Below are positions 1 to 5,202 of a DNA stretch of 6,406 bases, one piece after another. Origin of the DNA: Spirochaetes bacterium RIFOXYC1_FULL_54_7. Lineage in GTDB: Bacteria > Spirochaetota > Spirochaetia > Treponematales > UBA12059. The position numbers were made by a program, and so were the translations under genes. Every line of letters starts with the position of its first letter. The stretch's first letter is position 1. The notes under the pieces were generated by a model that was given only the letters and a program-made list of their open reading frames with translations, ran no database searches and had not been told where the DNA came from. The stretch covers positions 1,385 through 7,790 of the forward strand of contig MIBM01000208.1 of NCBI GenBank assembly GCA_001830645.1, given 5' to 3'.

Positions 1-537
1 CATATTGCCGGCGAGCTTATGAAGGGTTTCCTGTTGCCCAGATCCTTACCCGGAGTACTGGCTAGACAGCTCCGCAAACTTGTATTGTCCGTAGGTAATC
101 CGTCGGGGCTGGCTGCTGCTCCAGGGGCTGATCCGTCGGCTGACCTTGCAGCCAAGCTAGCTGCACACCTGGAGTCTCCCATCCGTGCTCTGTCCCTCTG
201 CTCCAATCAGGCACTCCTGACAGCCATCATGAACGACCAGGGATCGGACATGGTCTTTGCCCAGCAGGTTCTGGGTCTGTGCAAACCAGGGGATCTTCTG
301 ATCTGTCTGAGTACTTCAGGGAAGTCATCGAACGTGGTAGCCGCTGCCGCCCTTGCAAGGGCCCTGGGCGCAAAGGTGGTTGCCCTGACAGGTCTCGGGA
401 CAGGGGCTCTGGCTGCCTACTGTGATGTAGTTATAAAGGTGCCTGGAACAGATGCAGGTCAGGTGCAGGATCTGCACAGACCCATCTACCATGCTCTGTG
501 TGGCCATGTGGAGAATAGCCTGTTCGGTCAGGTCTGA
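1..537 (+). CDS. SIS-domain phosphosugar isomerase (GmhA-like, long form), 5' truncated by window
   Basis: The reading frame is open from base 1, and the first codons read HIAGELMKGF. This matches the segment following the conserved glycine-rich 'GNGGSA' loop of GmhA-type sedoheptulose-7-phosphate isomerases, so the Met at base 19 is almost certainly internal and about 60 N-terminal residues lie outside the window. In window numbering, Glu5 aligns with a catalytic Glu of GmhA. The phosphate-binding STSGKSSN begins at residue 104, followed by an ALGAKVVALTG strand. His159 in QDLHRPIYH corresponds to the catalytic His near the GmhA C-terminus. Between residues 7 and about 75 there is a stretch of extra sequence absent from E. 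coli GmhA (192 residues). As I recall, such long versions occur as separate SIS subfamilies in Firmicutes and spirochaetes. The family isomerises or binds phosphorylated sugars in the cytoplasm; the substrate here is unknown. The gene converges on the GAF gene with 25 bases between stops and no clear terminator. Confidence 0.85.
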   Translation, partial: HIAGELMKGFLLPRSLPGVLARQLRKLVLSVGNPSGLAAAPGADPSADLAAKLAAHLESPIRALSLCSNQALLTAIMNDQGSDMVFAQQVLGLCKPGDLLICLSTSGKSSNVVAAAALARALGAKVVALTGLGTGALAAYCDVVIKVPGTDAGQVQDLHRPIYHALCGHVENSLFGQV

Positions 538-562
538 AGGCTGGTTGTAGCAAGGCCCCTGT

Positions 563-1537
563 TCAGGTTTTCCGCATTTTCAGGTTGAACAATTCGGTAT
601 GGCTTATTGCTGCCGCGATGTACGGGCAGATTGAATTGAGCACATACTCATCTTCACGGGTGATGATATCTCTTTGGTCATATGACTGTATCACCACCAC
701 ACCTATGATACGGTCCTGGCTGTACAGCGGAGCACCGAGCCAATGGCAGGGCACTGTTCCGGTCGAATTGAATCCGTCGGGAAGGGGCGTCTTGTCTTTC
801 TCGTAGATGAAGGATTTCCCCTTGACCCCAAAGATATAGCCACTAAGACCATGATTAAGTGGCCATTCGCTTGTCCGCTGACCATCCTTCTCGTCCCGCC
901 AGTACACCGGCCGGAAAACCCCTGCGATTGAGTCTACTTTAGCAAATATCAGATTCTTCCGTGCAGCAGGAATCACGGACTCCAGGATCTGTTGGATCCG
1001 CGGGTATAGATCATCCAGATCGACTATCTCGTCAACAAGAGCAGCTATGCGCTGTACTGCTATGATGGCATCATGTCTGGCCAGCTGTATGGCCACAGAC
1101 AAGGCTGAAGCAGTGAACAGGATGAAGCGCTCGTCTTCCTCACTGTAACGGCTACCTGCCTCATAGGTCTGCACGGCAAGGACACCTAGAGTAGAACCAT
1201 CCCTGTCTACCAGTGGGACTCCCAACCAGTCCTCGGGCAACTGGCCGATTGGACTTATCTCCGGTGGAGGAGCCGGATCCCGGCTTGACCAGAACCTTGC
1301 CTGACGGTCAACGACATAGCCCGTCCAGCCCTCTTTGGGGAAAAAATCAAGTGTGTCTTCTGGTTCGAATTCGTCGATGTAATAAGGAAAACGTAGGCCG
1401 TTACCTTCTATGAGACATACAAACATGTTGTCAGCCGGCATCCTGCCACTCAAAATGTAGCGCACACCGGCATACACCAGGGGCAGGGGGAAGCGTGAAT
1501 TGACCAAGCGCAATACATCTCCATAATCGTCTGACAA
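563..1537 (-). CDS. Tandem GAF-domain protein without output domain
   Basis: Two GAF (small-molecule or signal-binding) domains fill the protein. With the 324-residue version, the first spans about residues 2-155, with the core motif DWLGVPLVDRDGSTLGVLAVQTY near 103. The second spans about 165-315, with HWLGAPLYSQDRIIGVVVIQSY near 265. A conserved acidic SEED/REDE element follows each core. No kinase, HD-GYP, GGDEF, helix-turn-helix or membrane segment is present, so it may act through a partner. It lacks the cysteine arrangement I would expect of free-methionine sulfoxide reductases, which are also GAF proteins. The frame opens at TTG 1552, but GAGG (1549-1546) lies 7 bases before TTG 1537 and 4 before TTG 1540. 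The likely transcription start near 1560 would leave only about 8 bases before 1552, so I prefer 1537; 1540 or 1552 (329 residues) remain possible. It is transcribed divergently from the methionine operon. Confidence 0.8.
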   Translation of the reverse strand: MSDDYGDVLRLVNSRFPLPLVYAGVRYILSGRMPADNMFVCLIEGNGLRFPYYIDEFEPEDTLDFFPKEGWTGYVVDRQARFWSSRDPAPPPEISPIGQLPEDWLGVPLVDRDGSTLGVLAVQTYEAGSRYSEEDERFILFTASALSVAIQLARHDAIIAVQRIAALVDEIVDLDDLYPRIQQILESVIPAARKNLIFAKVDSIAGVFRPVYWRDEKDGQRTSEWPLNHGLSGYIFGVKGKSFIYEKDKTPLPDGFNSTGTVPCHWLGAPLYSQDRIIGVVVIQSYDQRDIITREDEYVLNSICPYIAAAISHTELFNLKMRKT

Positions 1538-1566
1538 CAATGCACCTCGCAACGTTCGCTTTGAAG

Positions 1567-1595
1567 ATTATAGACAATATTGAAAAAATAATCAT
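1567..1595 (-). promoter_or_regulatory. Promoter of the GAF gene
   Basis: On the minus strand a perfect TATAAT lies at 1572-1567. Seventeen bases upstream the hexamer ATGATT (1595-1590) matches TTGACA in only three positions, so the -35 is weak and an activator or alternative contact may be needed. Transcription would start near 1560, about 22 bases before the preferred TTG start. A perfect 8-base palindrome CAATATTG (1575-1582) sits in the spacer and could be an operator; this is inference. The region upstream is AT-rich. Confidence 0.55.
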
Positions 1596-1602
1596 CATGG
1601 AC

Positions 1603-1636
1603 TTGACTTCCTGAGTAAATTACTTCACATTATCAT
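1603..1636 (+). promoter_or_regulatory. Possible promoter of the metY operon
   Basis: The stretch contains TTGACT (1603-1608, five of six matches to a -35 box) and TATCAT (1631-1636, five of six matches to a -10 box), but they are 22 bases apart, too far for one standard promoter. CATTAT at 1628-1633 gives a 19-base spacer. Either the -10 is TATCAT with a weak -35, or TTGACT works with a poorer -10. Start of transcription would be about 1640-1645, giving a leader of about 200 bases before metY. Between the boxes lies the inverted repeat AGTAA-A-TTACT (1614-1624), placed where a repressor could act. The assignment is tentative. Confidence 0.3.
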
Positions 1637-1637
1637 A

Positions 1638-1662
1638 AGGTTTTCCAGAAATAAGGAAACCT
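1638..1662 (+). promoter_or_regulatory. Inverted repeat in the metY leader or promoter
   Basis: AGGTTTTCC (1638-1646) faces GGAAACCT (1655-1662) across an 8-base AT-rich loop, giving an 8-pair stem with one bulged T. It could be a protein-binding operator just downstream of the possible -10 box, or an RNA hairpin if transcription starts early enough. Its right arm, GGAAA at 1655-1659, can also pair with TTTCC at 1672-1676, so the two pairings exclude each other. The T run at 1670-1674 lies 7 bases after the stem, too far for a convincing intrinsic terminator. Seen directly; function inferred. Confidence 0.3.
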
Positions 1663-1690
1663 GAATCACTTTTTCCTGCAAGAGGTGTAC

Positions 1691-1780
1691 ATGGTACCTT
1701 CGACGATGATCAGCATGATGTCATGCGGCATGGTTCGGCCCCGCCGACACTGTGGCGCGATTACTCGCGACCATCGTTGA
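1691..1780 (+). CDS. Met-rich leader peptide (putative attenuator peptide)
   Basis: A 29-codon ORF begins at ATG 1691 and stops at TGA 1778. AGAGG at 1681-1685, five bases before the ATG, is a good ribosome site. Five codons are Met (residues 1, 6, 9, 10 and 14), four of them within the nine residues MISMMSCGM, and there are two Cys (12 and 21). The C-terminal half is Arg/His-rich and has no recognisable domain. Its position directly upstream of metY-metA-hom suggests a leader peptide whose translation senses charged tRNA-Met: the ribosome would stall at the Met cluster (1706-1732) exactly where the 5' arm of the following hairpin begins. The ORF and ribosome site are seen directly; the regulatory role is inferred by analogy with trp, his and leu leaders. 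Chance is possible because the perfect GCATGA/TCATGC inverted repeat (1713-1726) itself creates ATG triplets. Confidence 0.5.
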   Translation: MVPSTMISMMSCGMVRPRRHCGAITRDHR

Positions 1781-1791
1781 CGGGGCTAACC
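1732..1791 (+). promoter_or_regulatory. Long imperfect RNA hairpin at the end of the leader ORF
   Basis: About 22 base pairs form in register: GGTT/AACC (1732-1735 with 1788-1791), GCCCCG/CGGGGC (1738-1743 with 1781-1786), CGAC/GTTG (1745-1748 with 1776-1779, one G-U), TGG/CCA (1753-1755 with 1771-1773) and CGCGA/TCGCG (1756-1760 with 1765-1769), capped by TTAC. The 5' arm starts at the last base of the last leader Met codon, and the leader stop codon lies just before the CGGGGC arm. A ribosome on the ORF would therefore decide whether the rod forms. Without a following T-run it is not an intrinsic terminator. Confidence 0.55.
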
Positions 1792-1843
1792 TGAAGGGCG
1801 GCTAAAGGCAGCCCGGCTTGTCCCACTCTACAGGAGAAACCAT

Positions 1844-3133
1844 ATGTCTAACCATCCCTCTTTTGACACATCAGCCGTCCATGCAGGTCAGGTTCCTGAC
1901 CCTACTACCCAGTCCAGGGCAGTTCCCCTATACAGGACCAGCTCGTTCACCTTCAAGAGCGTAGACCACGCCTCTCGGCTCTTTGCGCTCCAGGAACTGG
2001 GCAACATCTATTCAAGGCTCGGCAATCCTACCAATGAGGTGCTCGAAGCCCGGGTAAGCAGCCTTGAGGGTGGCAGTGCATCTATCTCGGTGTCATCAGG
2101 TACCGCGGCAATCTTCAATACCATCATCAACATTGCCAAAGCCGGGGATGAAATAGTATCCGCGGCCAATCTATACGGTGGTACCTATACGATGTTTGAC
2201 GGCATATTACCCGATTTTGGTATTGTTACACGCTTTGCCGATGTACGTGATCCGGCAAGCATCGAGCGGGCAATAAGCCCTAAAACCAGGCTCATCTTTA
2301 CAGAAACCATAGGGAATCCATCCCTGGATGTAGCAGATATCACAGCCATATCCAGGATAGCCAAAAAATACCACCTGCCCTTGGTGGTGGATGGCACCTT
2401 TACCACCCCTGCCCTGCTCCGGAGCATAGAGCATGGAGCTGACATAGTCATTAATTCCCTGACTAAATGGATGGGCGGCCATGGTACCGCGATAGGCGGC
2501 ATAGTAACCGATGCCGGCAGCTTTGACTGGACAGACAAGAAGTTCGAACTTTACAACCGGCCAGAGCCTACCTACCACGGCCTGCATTGGGCCACGGATC
2601 TTCCAGGTGATCTTGGCAAGGTATCCTTTGCCATACGATTCAGGACTGTCCCCTTGCGCAATCTTGGCGCTTGTCTTGCGCCGGACAACGCCTGGCTCTT
2701 CCTGCAAGGACTTGAAACCCTGCATCTCCGCATGCCCAGGCACTGCGAAAATGCACTGGCCGTTGCACTTTACCTGGAAGGCCATTCCAAGGTTGCCTGG
2801 GTACGGTATCCAGGTCTTGAAAGAGACCCGTCATATTCAATCGCTGTCCGTGACCTCAAGGCGGGCTACGGTGGCATGGTGGTCTTTGGCGTCCAGGGCG
2901 GCCGGGAGGCCGGTGCCAGATTCATAGAAGGCCTGCATCTGTTCTCCCACCTGGCCAACGTCGGAGATGCAAAAAGCCTTGCCCTGCATCCTTCCAGCAC
3001 CTCCCACTCCCAGTTGAGTGACGAGCAGCAGAAGGCCGCCGGCCTGCCCCCCGACCTTGTACGGCTATCCATAGGCGTGGAAGGCCAGGCAGACATTCTT
3101 GCCGACCTTGAGACTGCCCTGGCCAAGGCCTGA
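1844..3133 (+). CDS. metY: O-acetylhomoserine sulfhydrylase (PLP-dependent)
   Basis: Cytoplasmic enzyme converting O-acetylhomoserine and sulfide to homocysteine and acetate. The 429 residues match the usual length of about 425-430. It is a Cys/Met-metabolism fold-type I PLP enzyme. Tyr56 and Arg58 in [14 protein letters not shown] contact cofactor phosphate from the neighbouring subunit, SSGTAA (84-89) binds phosphate, Tyr111 in NLYGGTY stacks on PLP, Asp183 bonds the pyridine nitrogen, and Lys208 in [11 protein letters not shown] forms the Schiff base. Arg407 in RLSIGVE binds the substrate carboxylate. The insert around 235-300, including PTYHGL and [11 protein letters not shown], is typical of MetY and separates it from shorter MetB, MetC and MetZ proteins. 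One variation: the common D-N-T after the PLP Asp reads D-G-T. AGGAGA at 1832-1837, six bases before ATG 1844, supports the start. It is first in the operon, behind the candidate attenuator. Confidence 0.95.
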   Translation: MSNHPSFDTSAVHAGQVPDPTTQSRAVPLYRTSSFTFKSVDHASRLFALQELGNIYSRLGNPTNEVLEARVSSLEGGSASISVSSGTAAIFNTIINIAKAGDEIVSAANLYGGTYTMFDGILPDFGIVTRFADVRDPASIERAISPKTRLIFTETIGNPSLDVADITAISRIAKKYHLPLVVDGTFTTPALLRSIEHGADIVINSLTKWMGGHGTAIGGIVTDAGSFDWTDKKFELYNRPEPTYHGLHWATDLPGDLGKVSFAIRFRTVPLRNLGACLAPDNAWLFLQGLETLHLRMPRHCENALAVALYLEGHSKVAWVRYPGLERDPSYSIAVRDLKAGYGGMVVFGVQGGREAGARFIEGLHLFSHLANVGDAKSLALHPSSTSHSQLSDEQQKAAGLPPDLVRLSIGVEGQADILADLETALAKA

Positions 3134-3150
3134 GAACAGGGAGCCAACAG

Positions 3151-4083
3151 ATGCCAGTACGCATACCAGACGAGCTTCCGGCCATCCGGGAGCTTGAGTC
3201 AGAAAATATTTTCGTCATGACCGGCCAGCGTGCCCTGGCCCAGGATATACGGACCCTGCGGATTGCTGTGCTGAACCTGATGCCGACAAAACTGGTCACA
3301 GAAGTCCAGCTCCTGCGCTTGCTTGGCAACACACCTCTGCAGACCGAGATACGTCTGATCCACATGAGGTCCCATGATTCGAGGAACGTGCCCGCAGGAC
3401 ATTTGGAGTCGTTCTATGAGCCCATGGACCAGATTCTCCATGAGCGCTTCGACGGCCTGATAATAACTGGTGCCCCGGTAGAGAATTTGCCCTTTGAAGA
3501 GGTGGATTACTGGCCTGAGCTGGTTGAACTCATGGACTGGTCAACCACCAATGTATGGTCTACCCTGCACATCTGCTGGGGAGCCCAGGCAGGTCTATAC
3601 CGCCATTACGGCATTGACAAGCATCCACTACCAGCCAAGATGTTCGGAGTGTTTCCACACCGGCTTCTGGAACCGAAGGCTCCACTGGTACGCGGCTTTG
3701 ACGATGTGTTCATGGCCCCGCATTCAAGGCACACCGGGGTGGATACCGGGGCGATAGCCGCTGCCCCGGGTCTGTCCCTGCTGGCCTCATCCGATGAGGC
3801 TGGGGTCTATCTTGCGGCTTCGGCTGATGGCAGACGGGTGTTTGTTACCGGCCACCCGGAGTATGACCGCCTGACCCTCAAGGCCGAGTACGATCGTGAT
3901 GTATCCCGGGGGCTGGAGATCGCCGTACCGCGCAATTATTTCCCTGATGACGATCCAGCCAAGGCTCCACGGATGTCATGGCGCTCCCATGCACATCTAC
4001 TGTATGCCAACTGGCTCAATTACTGCGTCTACCAGGAAACCCCCTACGACCTCAGCTCCCTGGAGACACTTGCCTGTAGATAA
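3151..4083 (+). CDS. metA: Homoserine O-acyltransferase MetA, predicted acetyl-CoA-specific
   Basis: It acylates the homoserine hydroxyl, the committed step to methionine. The 310 residues align almost without gaps to the MetA family (E. coli 309). Key residues fall at the family positions: Lys47 in LMPTKLVTE, nucleophile Cys142 in [15 protein letters not shown], His235 and Glu237 in GHPEYD, and Arg249. Position 111 is Glu in [17 protein letters not shown]. Published work on the Bacillus cereus enzyme links Glu111 to acetyl-CoA use and Gly111 to succinyl-CoA use. I therefore predict homoserine O-acetyltransferase, which fits the MetY substrate; many databases would still call it succinyltransferase. 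GGGAG (3139-3143) lies seven bases before ATG 3151, 17 bases after the metY stop. It is co-transcribed with metY and hom. Confidence 0.95.
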   Translation: MPVRIPDELPAIRELESENIFVMTGQRALAQDIRTLRIAVLNLMPTKLVTEVQLLRLLGNTPLQTEIRLIHMRSHDSRNVPAGHLESFYEPMDQILHERFDGLIITGAPVENLPFEEVDYWPELVELMDWSTTNVWSTLHICWGAQAGLYRHYGIDKHPLPAKMFGVFPHRLLEPKAPLVRGFDDVFMAPHSRHTGVDTGAIAAAPGLSLLASSDEAGVYLAASADGRRVFVTGHPEYDRLTLKAEYDRDVSRGLEIAVPRNYFPDDDPAKAPRMSWRSHAHLLYANWLNYCVYQETPYDLSSLETLACR

Positions 4084-4095
4084 CAAGGAAACACA

Positions 4096-5202
4096 ATGCG
4101 CGAAATCCGGATATTCATCGCAGGGCTCGGCCATGTAGGCCGGGCCGTGCTTGCACTGCTTCAGGAGTCTTCATCTCCACAGGTACTTATAGCCGGACTT
4201 GCTGATTCTTCGGGCGCAATCTGCTTCAACGATGCTCTGTCCCCATCGTCAGGTACTCTGTCCCCATCGTCAGATGCTCTGTCTCCATCCACAGGTCCGA
4301 CAGTACTGTGGATTGCAGCGATAGCGGAAGCCAAAAAAGCCGGATGGCGACTGGCAAACATGGATCTGGATGGTATATTCGGCCATGGTCAGATTACCTT
4401 TCATCGGAATGTAGAGGAAGCCATAGCCATTGCCAGGCCACAGGTCCTAGTGGAGCTGTCTTCAAGCAATACCAGAACCGGCGGGGCGGCAGCCGGGCAT
4501 GCGAAGGCAGCATTTGCCATTGATGCGGATGTCGTTTTTGCCAGCAAGGGAGCCTTGGCGGCAGACTGGGACGCCATCATGGCTGCGGCACAGGATGCGG
4601 GCCGACAGGTGCGCTATTCGGCCACTGTCGGCGGTGGCATGCCGGTCATCGACGCGGGGACATCTTTTGCCAAAGCAAATCCCATACTATCCATTGAGGC
4701 AGTTTTGAATGGTACCAGTGTCTTTGTACTCTCCATGATGGAAAATGGCATGTCCCTTGATGATGCAGTAAGGTCAGCCCAGCAAGGAGGGATGGCCGAG
4801 ACGGATCCTTCCGCGGATCTTGACGGGCTTGATGCAGCGGCAAAACTCTGTATACTAGCCAGAGCGGTCATGGGCTGCAGCCTCGAGGTGGGAAAGGTGA
4901 AACGGGAGAGCCTTCGATCGGTGACAAGCGCTGGCTTGTCCGCTGCGATTGCTTCCGGCAGGAGACTCCGAGCGGTAGCTACTCTTGAACGCGATATCCA
5001 TGGCTGCATTCAGGCGGGAGTAAAATTGACAGAAGTGCCGTTCGAATCTCCCCTTGCAAGGACCGGCTCCGAAAATGCTGTTGTATTCCACTCACGTTTT
5101 TCCGGAACCCTTTCCATGATCGGAAAAGGAGCTGGCCCCATGGAAACTGCCCCGGCAGTAATCCGTGATCTGGCCGTACTCTCTGAAAGCTGGTGCACCT
5201 GA
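4096..5202 (+). CDS. hom: Homoserine dehydrogenase, ACT-less, with internal tandem repeat
   Basis: It reduces aspartate 4-semialdehyde to homoserine, supplying the MetA substrate. The Rossmann nucleotide-binding domain opens with GLGHVG (10-15) and has LADSSG (35-40) after the second strand. The catalytic domain includes FASKGALAADW with Lys151, TVGGGMPV (177-184), NGTSVFVL (205-212) and the signature ETDPSADLDGLDAAAKL with Glu235, Asp246 and Lys250, matching the active-site Glu, Asp and Lys of known enzymes. GAGPMETA near the end (345-352) is also typical. At 368 residues it has no C-terminal ACT domain, so the threonine feedback mediated by that domain is not expected. Unusual: residues 46-66 are three copies of a 7-residue unit in the loop after the second strand. 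AAGGAA (4085-4090) lies five bases before ATG 4096, 12 bases after metA. The stop overlaps the next start. Confidence 0.93.
   Translation: MREIRIFIAGLGHVGRAVLALLQESSSPQVLIAGLADSSGAICFNDALSPSSGTLSPSSDALSPSTGPTVLWIAAIAEAKKAGWRLANMDLDGIFGHGQITFHRNVEEAIAIARPQVLVELSSSNTRTGGAAAGHAKAAFAIDADVVFASKGALAADWDAIMAAAQDAGRQVRYSATVGGGMPVIDAGTSFAKANPILSIEAVLNGTSVFVLSMMENGMSLDDAVRSAQQGGMAETDPSADLDGLDAAAKLCILARAVMGCSLEVGKVKRESLRSVTSAGLSAAIASGRRLRAVATLERDIHGCIQAGVKLTEVPFESPLARTGSENAVVFHSRFSGTLSMIGKGAGPMETAPAVIRDLAVLSESWCT
4231..4293 (+). repeat. 3 x 21-bp in-frame tandem repeat within hom
   Basis: Units are 4231-4251, 4252-4272 and 4273-4293. Units 1 and 2 differ at two bases and units 1 and 3 at three. Each encodes (D/G)-(A/T)-L-S-P-S-(S/T), hom residues 46-66. 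The period is a multiple of three, so copy-number change would leave the frame intact. The site corresponds to the variable loop after ADSSG in related enzymes, away from catalytic motifs. It probably arose by slippage or duplication and is tolerated as a flexible, Ser/Pro-rich surface loop. Confidence 0.9.

Larger units (their letters stand above)
1670..1839 (+). promoter_or_regulatory. Structured 5' leader of metY (candidate attenuator)
   Basis: Pairings read by eye, in order: AGGT..AC/GTACCT (1683-1699), overlapping the leader-peptide start; GCATG/CATGC (1713-1726) over its Met codons; a long rod (1732-1791); and GGCT/AGCC (1800-1813) or GGGC/GCCC (1796-1814). CGGGGCT of the rod (1781-1787) can instead pair with AGCCC (1810-1814), and CGACGATG (1701-1708) can pair with CATCGTTG (1772-1779), so alternative folds exist. 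TTTTTCCTG (1670-1678) is complementary over nine bases, with one G-U, to CAGGAGAAA (1831-1839), which contains the metY ribosome site. I do not recognise the SAM-I, SAM-II, SAM-IV, SAH, cobalamin or T-box consensus. A GCTAAA at 1801 recalls SAM-II, but the rest does not fit. No U-run follows any hairpin. No folding energy was computed. Confidence 0.45.

Noticed and set aside
19..21. ATG at 19 as the true start of the SIS gene
   Set aside because: The codons before it (HIAGEL) belong to the conserved family core, and the frame is open to the window edge.
538..600. Bidirectional terminator between the convergent SIS and GAF genes
   Set aside because: GTTCA/TGAAC (561-590) has a 20-base loop and only 5 pairs and overlaps GAF codons; no GC-rich stem with a T-run is seen.
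563..1537. GAF protein as free methionine sulfoxide reductase (suggested by the met context)
   Set aside because: Two GAF domains rather than one short one, and the family's cysteine arrangement is not recognisable.
1670..1843. Known SAM or cobalamin riboswitch, or T-box, upstream of metY
   Set aside because: Expected from the gene content, but the conserved motifs are not present; GCTAAA at 1801 alone resembles SAM-II and lacks its flanking helix and spacing. A covariance-model (Infernal/Rfam) search would settle it.
2207..2785. Long antisense ORF opposite metY (192 codons)
   Set aside because: Shadow of a well-supported PLP enzyme; no start site with a ribosome signal and no recognisable protein family.
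2922..3365. Antisense ORF across the metY-metA junction
   Set aside because: Composition is low-complexity Arg/Ser/Trp-rich, typical of antisense reading of GC-biased codons, and both sense genes are certain.
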